Assembly: GCF_036227205.1 (NCBI RefSeq)
Contig: NZ_CP109442.1
Span: 2,604,001 to 2,668,000 of the forward strand
Direction of reading: 5' to 3'
DNA length: 64,000 nucleotides
From: Amycolatopsis sp. NBC_01480
Lineage (GTDB): Bacteria > Actinomycetota > Actinomycetes > Mycobacteriales > Pseudonocardiaceae
The notes beneath the pieces are model-generated. The model was not told the origin of the DNA, did no database searches, and saw only the letters and a program-made list of their open reading frames with translations. A program made the translations under genes and the position numbers. Of the stretch, positions 16,125 to 24,610 are shown piece after piece. Numbering within the stretch: the first letter of the stretch is position 1; every line of letters begins with the position of its first letter.

Positions 16125-17263
16125 GGCGTCTCCTCTTGGAAGAGGGCGCGGTCGAGCGTCCAGCGGCCGGCGCGCCAGACCGGGACGACCTGGACCTCGC
16201 CGTCGACCGAGCGAAGGACAGCCACTTCGGTGAGCTTGCGGCGTCCACCGGGAGCGCGACGCATATGCAGAACGACGCGGACGGCCGCGGCCAGTTGGCT
16301 GTGCAGCGCCTCGCGGCCCAGCCCACCGAGAGCTGCCAGCGCTTCGAGACGGGCGGGGACTTCGGCCGGTGAATTGGCGTGGAGCGTGCAGGCACCGCCT
16401 TCGTGGCCGGTGTTGAGCGCGTTCAGGAGTGAGCAGACCTCCGCGCCGCGAACCTCGCCGACGACCAGGCGGTCCGGGCGCATGCGCAGCGCCTGACGGA
16501 CCAGCTCGGGCAGCTCGACGGCACCGGCACCCTCCACATTGGCCGGTCGAGCGACCAGGCTGACGAACTGCGGGTGCCCCGGACGCAGCTCACCCGCGTC
16601 CTCGACACAGACGATGCGCTCCGACGGGGACACCGCGCCCAGGAGCGCGCCGAGCAGGGTCGTCTTGCCGGCGCCGGTGCCGCCCGTGACGAGGAAGGCC
16701 AGCCGTCGCGAAAGAACGGAGCGCAGGATGCGGGCTCCGGACGCGTCGAAAACGCCGAGTGCGCGGAGGGCGTCGAGGTCGTGCGTCGCGGGGCGGAGAA
16801 CGCGCAAGGAGAGGCAGGTGCCGTTGGCGGCGATCGGGGGCAGAACCGCGTGGAGGCGGATGCGGCCGCCCACGCCGGAGCCGGGGAGCCAGCCGTCGAC
16901 GTACGGCTGGGCGTCGTCGAGCCTGCGGCCCGCCGCGAGCGCGAGTCGTTGCGCGAGACGGCGGACGGCCTCCTCGTCGGCGAAACGGACCGCCGTGCGA
17001 GTGAGCCCCGCGGGGCCGTCGGACCAGACCTGGTCGGGTGCGGTGACGAGGACATCCGTGACAGCCGGGTCATCGAGCAGCGTCGCGAGGGGGCCGGCGC
17101 CGACGAACTCGTCTCGGGCCTGGCGGACGGCGTCCAGGACGGCGTCGTGACTGAGCGCACCGCCAGCTTCCGCACGCACCGCTTCGGCGACGGCCACGGG
17201 ATCGGCCGGACGGCTGTCGCCCGCCAGTCGATGACGGACCCGCTCGACGAAGTCGGTGGTCAT
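16121..17263 (-). CDS. tadA: TadA-type secretion ATPase
   Basis: A 380-residue CpaF/TadA-family ATPase that drives pilus assembly. Motifs in order: an N-terminal domain with [15 protein letters not shown], Walker [12 protein letters not shown] near residue 190, an Asp box region [12 protein letters not shown], Walker B region [16 protein letters not shown] and the His box [16 protein letters not shown] 17263 is the family-consistent start; extending upstream adds only Arg-rich sequence. It is the first gene of a coupled tadA-tadB pair and follows ssd after 411 nt. Confidence 0.93.
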   Translation of the reverse strand: MTTDFVERVRHRLAGDSRPADPVAVAEAVRAEAGGALSHDAVLDAVRQARDEFVGAGPLATLLDDPAVTDVLVTAPDQVWSDGPAGLTRTAVRFADEEAVRRLAQRLALAAGRRLDDAQPYVDGWLPGSGVGGRIRLHAVLPPIAANGTCLSLRVLRPATHDLDALRALGVFDASGARILRSVLSRRLAFLVTGGTGAGKTTLLGALLGAVSPSERIVCVEDAGELRPGHPQFVSLVARPANVEGAGAVELPELVRQALRMRPDRLVVGEVRGAEVCSLLNALNTGHEGGACTLHANSPAEVPARLEALAALGGLGREALHSQLAAAVRVVLHMRRAPGGRRKLTEVAVLRSVDGEVQVVPVWRAGRWTLDRALFQEETP

Positions 17264-17674
17264 GCCGCGACCGCGAATCGGTTGTGGGCGGCGCCGACCG
17301 ATTTCGCGAGACTGTCGCAAGTGGACGACGGGTGGCGGCGCTCCGGTGCGTTCTGGAGAAGGGGTGTGGGGGCGGGCATGGCGGGCTCCGGAGGTCGGGG
17401 TTGGCGGCTGCGGGGTGGAGCTGACGGCAGGCGGGGTGGCGGGCGCTCGGGCATGAGTGGTGGGGCTGACACGGGGCGCTGGGTGACGGGCGCTCGGACG
17501 TGAGTGATGGGGCGGGGCTGGGCTGGGCTCAGGCGAGATGAGGAGTGCGTGGATGAGGTGAGCGGCATGGGCGGAGCGGCGAGGATGCGGGCAGGGTCAG
17601 TGACAGGGCGGCGCAGCGGGATGTGTGGGCGTGCGAGGCCGGAGGGGGTTCGGTGGCCGATCCGCGTCCGGCAG
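17264..17674. other. 411-nt gap between ssd and tadA
   Basis: No gene seen. The plus strand is strongly G-rich, with an imperfect direct repeat (GGGCGCTCGGGCATGAGTGG near 17445 and GGGCGCTCGGACGTGAGTGA near 17488). It should contain the tadA promoter or leader. Confidence 0.5.
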
Positions 17675-18748
17675 TCACGCGGCGGCGTAACCGGGTGGGG
17701 CTGGAGTCGCGTGGTCCTGTGCGGCGGCGAGGATCGCGCGGGCCGTGGTGGTCAGAGGGCCTCGGGAGTGGAGGGTGAACTCGCCGGTCTCCAGGGACTC
17801 GGCCAGGCGGCGTTCGGGCGGCAGGGTGGCCAGCAGGGGCGGGCCGAGGAGCGCGGTAGTGCTCGACGGGGATGCGCCGGTGATCGAGCGTCCACTTGCG
17901 ACTACCGACAGTCGGTCGGTGTGGGCGGACAGGATGCGGAGAACCTGTTTCGCCGCCATGCACGCGCGGAACTCCTGCGGGACGAGCAGCACGACCAGGT
18001 CGGCGATGGCGCTTACGGCCAGTGCGCCGTCGTCCAGGGAGCGGGACAGGTCGCAGACGACGGTCCGGCCCGCGCGACGGCCGGCGGTCACGACTGCGGA
18101 CAAGGCGTCCGGAGTCGGGCCCGGGCCTTCGCGGCCGCAGGACAGCACCGGGAGCGCACCGCGGGACGGCAAGGCCTCGACGAGGCTCGGGATCGAGACG
18201 CGGCCTGACAGGCGCACCTCCGGCCAGCGAAGACCTTCCTCTTTCTCCAGGCCCAGCAGCAGGTCCACGCCACCGCCGAGGGGGTCACAGTCAACTAGGA
18301 GCGCAGGTGACAAGCGGCTGGCTTCGAGCGCGACGGCGGCGGCCAACACCGAGGCACCCGCACCGCCACGGCCGCCGACCACGGCGATCACCGGGCCGGG
18401 CGAGCCGGGTGGGCCGTCGACCACGTCGGCGAACGCGACTGTCAAGCCCTCCTCGTCGTCGGGCAGGCAGAGGACCTGGTCGGCGCCGACGGCGAACGCG
18501 CGGCGCCACGTCTCCTCGCCTGGCGTGCCCTTGCACACCAGCACCACGCCGGCCCGGCGGGCCAGGCCGACGCGGACGGCCGCGGCTTCCTCGTCCAGCA
18601 CCACGAGTGGCGCGCGGGTCCAGCGGCCGCGGGCGGCCAGCAGATCGGGCTCGCGGTCGAGTTCGCAGCCCGCGGCGGCGGCCACGCGCAGGATCTCGTC
18701 GAGCACCGTCTCGTCGGTGGCGACGACAAGCGGACGTTCCGTGGCCAT
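17675..18748 (-). CDS. ssd: septum-site/CpaE-like ATPase (Ssd, Rv3660c-like)
   Basis: A 357-residue MinD/CpaE-superfamily protein. An N-terminal receiver-like region (residues 1-110) precedes a deviant Walker A VVGGRGGAGASVLAAA near 125, the Walker A' and B region LLVDCDPLGGGVDLLLGLE, then TVVCDLSRSLDD and VVLLVPQEFRACMAAKQVL. This family is linked both to tad clusters (TadZ role, polar placing of the pilus machine) and, in M. tuberculosis, to inhibition of septation. ATG 18748 has GGGGAGG 4 nt upstream. Two DnaA boxes lie about 80-110 nt upstream. Confidence 0.88.
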   Translation of the reverse strand: MATERPLVVATDETVLDEILRVAAAAGCELDREPDLLAARGRWTRAPLVVLDEEAAAVRVGLARRAGVVLVCKGTPGEETWRRAFAVGADQVLCLPDDEEGLTVAFADVVDGPPGSPGPVIAVVGGRGGAGASVLAAAVALEASRLSPALLVDCDPLGGGVDLLLGLEKEEGLRWPEVRLSGRVSIPSLVEALPSRGALPVLSCGREGPGPTPDALSAVVTAGRRAGRTVVCDLSRSLDDGALAVSAIADLVVLLVPQEFRACMAAKQVLRILSAHTDRLSVVASGRSITGASPSSTTALLGPPLLATLPPERRLAESLETGEFTLHSRGPLTTTARAILAAAQDHATPAPPGYAAA

Positions 18749-18828
18749 GGTCCCTCCCCGGGAGTAGTGGGCCGGACCACCACCGTCGCCGGACCGGCGG
18801 GCCCGCCGCAACGGCCGCCGTCCCGGCC

Positions 18829-18855
18829 TGTGGATAACCGGGGTCCTGTGGACAA
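18829..18855. promoter_or_regulatory. pair of DnaA boxes upstream of ssd
   Basis: TGTGGATAA (18829-18837) and TGTGGACAA (18847-18855) are exact reverse complements of TTATCCACA and TTGTCCACA, the classical and the actinobacterial DnaA boxes, in the same orientation with starts 18 nt apart. No other origin feature is near. Confidence 0.6.
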
Positions 18856-19384
18856 CCCGGCCGACGAAATCGATTCAGCCCGCCGAACTGTCGGAGGAAT
18901 GCGGCAGAATTCGCCCCAGGGGGGCGCGGGAATTCCGGCGCGGCCATGGTGGTGGCGGAAGACGTCCCGGACTTCTGCCGATACGGCGGAAAAACCACAC
19001 GAACGTCCCGGAAATGGCGTCATGAGAGGCTGGGAGGCTCGCGGGAGCGGAAATCGGAGGCAGCAACCTGGGGAGGGCGGATATCCGGGCTGGATCGAGA
19101 CAGACGTGAAAGTTTGGATAGGGCGGTGATTCTGGCGAGAATTCCCGGGAGGCGGGGATTAGGCAGCCCGGGCTCAGGGAACGTTGGCGCGAGCGGCACG
19201 GCAACCCAGTCGTAGCAACCGTGACAGGGCGCCCGGGCGTTGGCACGGGCAGGGCAGCAAACTGGGTGTGTTGAGCCAAGAGGGCGTGCTCAGCCAGGCG
19301 GAAACTGGGCGGGGTTGAAGCCGGGGAAAAGGCAGAAAACAAGGAAACGTTGGGTGAGCGGAACCGCAGAAACGGAAACCTGAG

Positions 19385-19485
19385 CAGAATAGAGGGCGGC
19401 CCTCGCCAGGGGGGAGGGACGAGGGCCGCCAGGGGTTCAGCCCCGGGGGGTCGGACTGAACCGGGCCCGGTTGGACACCGGGCTC
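19385..19485 (-). ncRNA. 6C small RNA
   Basis: The minus strand forms two hairpins, each with a CCCCCC run in its loop. One is GGTTCAG/CTGAACC (19434-19462) with loop TCCGACCCCCCGGGG. The other is GGCGGCCCTCG/CGAGGGCCGCC (19395-19430) with loop TCCCTCCCCCCTGG. This is the signature of the actinobacterial 6C RNA (B11 in M. tuberculosis), which lies at the same place between Rv3660c and Rv3661. A -10 (TACAGT) is at 19490-19495, putting the 5' end near 19483. The second hairpin, followed by CTCTATTCT, serves as terminator. Confidence 0.9.
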
Positions 19486-19626
19486 CTCCACTGTAGCTCC
19501 GCCGGGCACCGGTTGGCCTGCCAGTCGACACCTACGATTCGGTAACGGCATCCGAAGCCGGAAGTTCTGTCCTGTCATGGATTTTCGCACCGGGCAGGCG
19601 CGCCGGTGTTCGATCAACGCGAGATC

Positions 19627-19649
19627 CTGTCGGTCCCTTCTCCTATCCT
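19627..19649 (+). promoter_or_regulatory. RecA-NDp-like damage promoter of the HAD gene
   Basis: CTGTCGGTC (19627-19635), exactly 8 nt, then TATCCT (19644-19649). That is 7 of 9 positions of TTGTCRGTG plus a consensus TANNNT -10 at the correct spacing. GTG 19656 follows after 6 nt. Confidence 0.45.
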
Positions 19650-19655
19650 GATCAC

Positions 19656-20501
19656 GTGGCCGAACCCAGCAGCGCACCGCCGCGCGAAACCCGCCCCGAC
19701 GCTCCCCCGCGCGCCGTCGCGGCGTTCTTCGATCTCGACAAGACGATCATCGCTTCTTCCAGCGCACTGGCGTTCAGCAAACCATTACTCAGAGAAGGTC
19801 TCATCAACCGTCGCGCGGCATTGCGGAGCGCGTACGCGCAACTCGTCTTCTCGCTCGCCGGGGCCGACGCGGACAAGACCGAGCGGATGCGCGCCGAGGT
19901 CTCGGCGCTCTGCGCGGGCTGGGACGTCGCGCAGGTTTCCGCGATCGTGCGGGAGACGTTGCACGACGTCGTCGACCCACTTGTTTACGTCGAGGCCGCC
20001 GAGCTCATCGGGCAGCACCTCGCCGACTGTTACGACGTGGTGGTCCTGTCGGCCACCGGCGAGGAGGTGGCGGCACCCGTCGCGGCGATGCTCGGCGCCA
20101 CCCGCTGCGTCGCCACGCGCATGCAGATCGCCGAAGGCCGCTACACCGGCGAGGTCGACTTCTACTGTTACGGCGACAACAAAGCTGTCGCCGCGAAGCA
20201 GCAAGCCGCGACGTACGGGTACAACCTCGCCGACTGTTACGCCTACACCGACTCGAGCACCGACGTCCCGCTGCTGGAAGTCGTCGGGCACCCGCACGCG
20301 GTGAACCCGGACAAGCTGCTGCGCCGGGAGGCGGGCGAGCGCGGCTGGCCGATCCTCACGTTCGAGCGCCCGATGTCGCTGCGCAGCCGGATCCCGGCGC
20401 GCTCGGCGGGGATGGTGGCGCTCGGTGTGGGCGCCGTCGCGGCCGGCGCGACCTGGTACAGCCTGAGCCGTCGCCGTCGGTCCCGCGGCCCTCGGCCATG
20501 A
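19656..20501 (+). CDS. HAD-IB family hydrolase (Rv3661-like, SerB-type)
   Basis: A 281-residue HAD phosphatase. Motif I is AFFDLDKTII (nucleophile Asp and acid Asp near residues 26 and 28), motif II is VVVLSATGEE, motif III includes Lys in GDNKAVAAKQQ, and motif IV is YAYTDSSTDVPLLEVVGHPHAVNPD. This is the SerB-like arrangement, but substrates of this clade are mostly unknown. A C-terminal hydrophobic segment (AGMVALGVGAVAAGATWYSL) followed by Arg-rich RRRRSRGPRP predicts a tail anchor. The GTG start is supported by a -10 6 nt upstream (leaderless). Divergent from the 6C RNA, as in mycobacteria. Confidence 0.88.
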   Translation: MAEPSSAPPRETRPDAPPRAVAAFFDLDKTIIASSSALAFSKPLLREGLINRRAALRSAYAQLVFSLAGADADKTERMRAEVSALCAGWDVAQVSAIVRETLHDVVDPLVYVEAAELIGQHLADCYDVVVLSATGEEVAAPVAAMLGATRCVATRMQIAEGRYTGEVDFYCYGDNKAVAAKQQAATYGYNLADCYAYTDSSTDVPLLEVVGHPHAVNPDKLLRREAGERGWPILTFERPMSLRSRIPARSAGMVALGVGAVAAGATWYSLSRRRRSRGPRP

Positions 20502-21484
20502 GCACCCGCCCGGCGGTACCGGACGGTAGTTTTCCTTGTCCAGCCAACGATTATCCGTCGCGCAGGGTGGCCGTGTCACTAGATCGAGCCTCTGTACCGG
20601 TGCACCCGTACGCGCACTTGAAGTGACCGGGCTCACGGCGTAGAAAGAAGGTGCGGACGTTGAGCCGGCCAGGACAGAGGTAGAAGAGAAGCCTCTGTCA
20701 CCCCGGGAAACCTCCGTGCGCGGACTCCGGGTACCCACGCGCAGCACGCCGCGGGAGGCTCGTCGTCTAGGGACTGCGTACCGGGACGCCGGACGCCGAG
20801 TCCATGAAGGTACGACCAGAGTTGCACGCTTGGTCGCCCGAGATGTTTCGCGCTTGCAGGCGGCGCCCGTTGGCCATCGGCCGACGGGCGCCGCCAGTGT
20901 TGGGGGGGGTAAAACCGGCGCGGCTCCGGTGAGGTTGAAATGCTTCCGGCCGAACTGCCGGTGTTCTGCGGGCCGAACCGGTCGGTTTCTTGGGGGCGAG
21001 CCGCCGGAGACACCTGCGAAGTCACTACTGCCTCCGGCCTAGCCCGCTCGTGTGGCGAGCTCCCAGTGACCGCCGGCCAAACCACCAGCCGACGAAACCG
21101 CCGGCGCTTCCGGCGAATCGCCAGTCCGGCGAGCCACGAGCTGCGTCCGGTCAAGCCGCCAGGCCGGCAATGTCACCGGTACTTCCAGCCGAGTCGCCGG
21201 CCCGGCGAGCCGCCAGTGTTTCCGGCCCGGTCGCCAGTCCAGCGAATCCGCTTGTGACGTTCGGCCGGGTCGCCAGCGCGGGCGAGACCGCCAGTGACCT
21301 CCGGCCGGGTCGTTGGTCCGGGCGAGGCACGCCTCGCACCAAGCCACAAAAGAACCCCTGATCAGCGCGGTAGTTCCTGCGCTCGGCCGATGGACAACGC
21401 CGGGTCCGGTGAGTAGCTTCCCGATACCGGCGCCTCCGAGTGGACTTCTGACCACCCGAGGGCGCACGACACTGGGAGGCCATT
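20502..21484. other. ~1 kb gap between HAD gene and nagZ
   Basis: No convincing gene. It holds a possible structured RNA (20660-20790), a 12-bp hairpin (GGCGGCGCCCGT at 20859-20870 with its complement at 20884-20895), a run of eight or more G, a block of degenerate repeats, and the nagZ promoter region. Confidence 0.5.
20950..21330. repeat. degenerate CCGGCGAG/CGCCAGT repeats
   Basis: Many imperfect copies of a unit of about 38-50 nt built from GGTCGCCAGTCCGGCGAG and ACCGCCAGTGACCTCCGGCC. Clear examples start near 21057, 21113, 21190, 21226 and 21268. It does not code convincingly in any frame. Confidence 0.6.
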
Positions 21485-23323
21485 TTGACGACCCGACTCG
21501 CGCGCTCGCGCCCGCGCCCGCGGAGGATTCATGCGCTCGCCGTGCCCCTCGCCGGTTTGCTCGCGTTTGGCGGGGTCGGGGCTGCGTCCGGCACGACAGC
21601 CGCGCCGGGGCAGCCGATGAGTGCTGACGCGCAGCTCGACGCCGCTGCGAATCAGGCTTTGCGCGGGCTGAGCCTCGAGGAGAAGGTCGGGCAGCTGTTC
21701 GTCACCTGGGTCAACGGGAAGTCCGCCGACGAGGTCAACCCCAAGAACCAGGCTGACTTCGGCGTCGACACCGCGGCGCAGGCGGTCGCGAAGTACCACC
21801 TCGGCGGGGTCATCTACTTCAACAACGACAGCCGCGACAACTTCGACAACCCCACTCAGGTCGCGAAGCTCTCCAATGGGCTCCAGCAGGCCGCCGTGAC
21901 CAGCGGGGCGCACATTCCGCTGCAGATCGGCACCGATCAGGAGGGCGGCACCGTCACCCGGATGGGCGCGCCGGCCACCGAGTTCCCCAACTCGATGGCG
22001 ATCGCGGCCGGGCGGAGCACCGACAGCGCGCACCAGGCCGCCACGATCATCGGCCACGAGCTGCGCGCGGTCGGCATCAACCAGGACTTCGCGCCCGACT
22101 CCGACGTCAACTCCAACCCGGCCAACCCGGTGATCGGCGTCCGCTCGTTCGCCGGGCAGCCGGGGCTGGCGAGCCAGTTCGTGACCGCCGAGGTGAAGGG
22201 CTACCAGGAGTCGGGGCTGCCGTCGGCCACCGTTTCGTCCACCGCGAAGCACTTCCCCGGCCACGGCGACGCCGCCACCGACAGCCACACCGGCCTGCCG
22301 CGCATCGACCGCACCGAGGAGCAGTGGCGTGCGATCGACGTGCCGCCGTTCAAGGCCGCGATCGCCGCGGGCATCGACTCGATCATGAGCGCGCACATCC
22401 AGTTCCCGAGCCTCGACCCGTCCGGCGAGCCCGCGACGCTGTCGAAGCCGATCATCACCGGCAAGCTCCGGAACGAGCTGGGCTACAACGGCGTCGTGAT
22501 CACCGACTCACTGGAGATGCAGGGCGTGCGCGAGCTGCACAGCGACGCCGAAATCCCCGTGCTGGCGCTGAAAGCGGGCATCGACCAGCTGCTGATGCCG
22601 GTGCACCTGGACGTCGCGATCAACGCCGTGCTGGCCGCCGTGAAGTCGGGCGACCTGCCGATGCAGCGGATCGACCAGAGCGTGCTGCGCGTGCTCAAGC
22701 TGAAGCTCAAGCGCGGGATCCTCTACGCGCCGTTCACCAACCCGGCGCAGGTCCCGCAGAAGGTCGGCACGCCCGCCCACCTCGCCACCGCGCAGGGCAT
22801 CGCGGACCGCTCCGTCACCGCGATCGCCAACGACGCCGGCTTGCTGCCGCTCAAGCAGAAGCCCGCGACCGCGCTGGTCACCGGCTGGGGCGTGGCCAGC
22901 ACGCAGACGCTCGCCGACAAGCTGACCGCCCACGGCACCAAAGCCTCCGTGCTCCAGACCGGCCAGACGCCGTCCGACGCGCTCATCACGCAGGCCGCGA
23001 CAGCCGCGAAGAGCACCGACCTGGTTGTGGTGCTGACCAACAACCTCGGCGGTTTTCCCTTGCAGAACAAGCTGTTGCAGGCGCTGATGGACACCGGCAA
23101 GCCCGTGGTCGCGGTCGCCGCGCAGATCCCGTACGACGCCGGTTACGCCAACCCGGTGCCGACCTGGCTCGCCACCTACGGCTACATCGGGCCGTCGCTG
23201 GAGGCGCTCGCCAAGGTGATCCTCGGCGAGACGAAGCCGGCCGGGAAGCTGCCGGTGGACGTCCCGGCGGGCGCCGACGTGCAGACCGTCAAGTACCCCT
23301 TCGGACATGGGCTGACCTGGTGA
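21485..23323 (+). CDS. nagZ: secreted beta-N-acetylglucosaminidase (GH3, NagZ type)
   Basis: A 612-residue exported GH3 enzyme that removes GlcNAc from the non-reducing end of muropeptides. A long basic signal peptide (residues 1-40) is followed by the catalytic barrel with QIGTDQEGGTV, the NagZ signature KHFPGHGDAATDSH (Asp-His dyad as acid/base) and VITDSLEM with the catalytic Asp nucleophile. A second domain (about 430-612) resembles the Bacillus NagZ C-terminal domain. The start is TTG 21485 with GGGAGG at 21474-21479. It overlaps namZ by 4 nt (GTGA). Bacillus YbbD is the closest functional model. Confidence 0.93.
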   Translation: MTTRLARSRPRPRRIHALAVPLAGLLAFGGVGAASGTTAAPGQPMSADAQLDAAANQALRGLSLEEKVGQLFVTWVNGKSADEVNPKNQADFGVDTAAQAVAKYHLGGVIYFNNDSRDNFDNPTQVAKLSNGLQQAAVTSGAHIPLQIGTDQEGGTVTRMGAPATEFPNSMAIAAGRSTDSAHQAATIIGHELRAVGINQDFAPDSDVNSNPANPVIGVRSFAGQPGLASQFVTAEVKGYQESGLPSATVSSTAKHFPGHGDAATDSHTGLPRIDRTEEQWRAIDVPPFKAAIAAGIDSIMSAHIQFPSLDPSGEPATLSKPIITGKLRNELGYNGVVITDSLEMQGVRELHSDAEIPVLALKAGIDQLLMPVHLDVAINAVLAAVKSGDLPMQRIDQSVLRVLKLKLKRGILYAPFTNPAQVPQKVGTPAHLATAQGIADRSVTAIANDAGLLPLKQKPATALVTGWGVASTQTLADKLTAHGTKASVLQTGQTPSDALITQAATAAKSTDLVVVLTNNLGGFPLQNKLLQALMDTGKPVVAVAAQIPYDAGYANPVPTWLATYGYIGPSLEALAKVILGETKPAGKLPVDVPAGADVQTVKYPFGHGLTW

Positions 23324-24600
23324 CCATCAACCGCAGGCGCTTCCTGGCCGTCCCGGCGCTGGCCGTGCCCGTCCTCGCGAGCGGATCGGCCGTCGCCCAA
23401 GCCCAACCACCGGCCCAACCCCAACCCGAACCGCAGGCCGAAGCGCACGTCCTCACCGGCGCCGAGCAGCTGGCAGCACAAGGCTGGAAGCCCCTCGCCG
23501 GACGCAAGCTCGGCGTCCTGTCCAACCCGACCGGCGTGCTCGCGAACGGCGACCACATCGTCGATTCGATGGTCGCCGCGGGCGTGCGCCCTGTGGCGGC
23601 TTTCGGGCCGGAGCACGGGTTCCGCGGCAGCGCGCAGGCCGGCGGCTCCGAAGGCGACTACACCGACCCGCGCACGGGCATCCCGGTGTACGACGCGTAC
23701 GGCGCCAACCCCGCGAAGCTCGCGACGATGTTCACGAAGGCCGGCCTCGACACCGTCGTCTTCGACATCGCCGACGTCGGCGCGCGCTTCTACACCTACA
23801 TCTGGTCGCTTTACACGGCGATGGTCGCGGCGGCGAAGGTCGGCGCGGCGTTTGTCGTGCTGGACCGGCCGAATCCGATCGGCGGACGGCTGGCCGGGCC
23901 GGTGCTCGACCCGAAGTTCGCGTCCGGGGTCGGCCTCAAGCCGATCGCTCAGCAGCACGGAATGACGGTCGGCGAGCTGGCCCGGTTCTTCGCCGCCGAG
24001 TTCCTGCCCGGCGAGGGGGTGCGGCTGGACCACCTCGAAATCGTCCAGGTGCGCGGGTGGCGGCGCGACACGTTCTTCGCCGGCACGGGCCAGCGCTGGG
24101 TCATGCCGAGCCCGAACATGCCGACGCCGGACACCGCGCTCGTCTACCCCGGCACCGGGATGTTCGAAGGCACCCTGTTCACCGAGGGCCGCGGCACCAC
24201 GCGCCCGTTCGAGATCGTCGGCGCGCCCGGCGTCGACTGGCATTGGCGTGACGCGCTCGAGGAGCAGCAGCTGCCCGGCGCCGCGTTCCGCGAGACCTAC
24301 TTCGTGCCCACGTTCGGCAAGTTCGTGAACGAGACCTGCGGCGGCGTCCAGCTCACGGTCACCGACCCGCGCTCGTTCGACGCGATCCGCACCGCCGTGA
24401 CGATGTTCGTCACCGCCAAGCAGATCGCGCCGAAGCAGTTCGGCTGGCGGCCCGACCTCGCCATCGACAAGCTGTCCGGCTCCGACCGGCTGCGGACCAT
24501 GGTCGACGCGGGCGCGGGCGTCGAGGAGATCACCGGCGCCTGGCGCGCCGAGCTCGCCGAGTTCGACCGGACCCGCCGTCGCTACCTGATCTACCGCTGA
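23320..24600 (+). CDS. namZ: exo-beta-N-acetylmuramidase (DUF1343, NamZ/YbbC-like)
   Basis: A 426-residue exported protein of the DUF1343 family, whose Bacillus member NamZ releases MurNAc from the non-reducing end of peptidoglycan fragments. The N-terminus NRRRFLAVPALAVPVL looks like a Tat signal. Domain motifs: GVLSNPTGV, FGPEHGFRGSAQAG, IPVYDAYG, DTVVFDIADVGARFYTYIW, VVLDRPNPIGG, SPNMPTPDTALVYPGTGMFEGT and SEGRGTTRPFEIVGAPG-like TEGRGTTRPFE. GTG 23320 overlaps the nagZ stop, so the two are coupled. It should act after or beside NagZ outside the membrane. Confidence 0.9.
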   Translation: MTINRRRFLAVPALAVPVLASGSAVAQAQPPAQPQPEPQAEAHVLTGAEQLAAQGWKPLAGRKLGVLSNPTGVLANGDHIVDSMVAAGVRPVAAFGPEHGFRGSAQAGGSEGDYTDPRTGIPVYDAYGANPAKLATMFTKAGLDTVVFDIADVGARFYTYIWSLYTAMVAAAKVGAAFVVLDRPNPIGGRLAGPVLDPKFASGVGLKPIAQQHGMTVGELARFFAAEFLPGEGVRLDHLEIVQVRGWRRDTFFAGTGQRWVMPSPNMPTPDTALVYPGTGMFEGTLFTEGRGTTRPFEIVGAPGVDWHWRDALEEQQLPGAAFRETYFVPTFGKFVNETCGGVQLTVTDPRSFDAIRTAVTMFVTAKQIAPKQFGWRPDLAIDKLSGSDRLRTMVDAGAGVEEITGAWRAELAEFDRTRRRYLIYR

Positions 24601-24610
24601 GGAGACCGCC

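Noticed and set aside
18829..18855. Chromosomal origin
   Set aside because: Only two DnaA boxes, no dnaA or dnaN beside them, and no AT-rich unwinding region.
22324..23319. Upstream extension of the NamZ frame inside nagZ
   Set aside because: Overlaps the strongly conserved nagZ frame; GTG 23320 gives the Tat signal and normal length.
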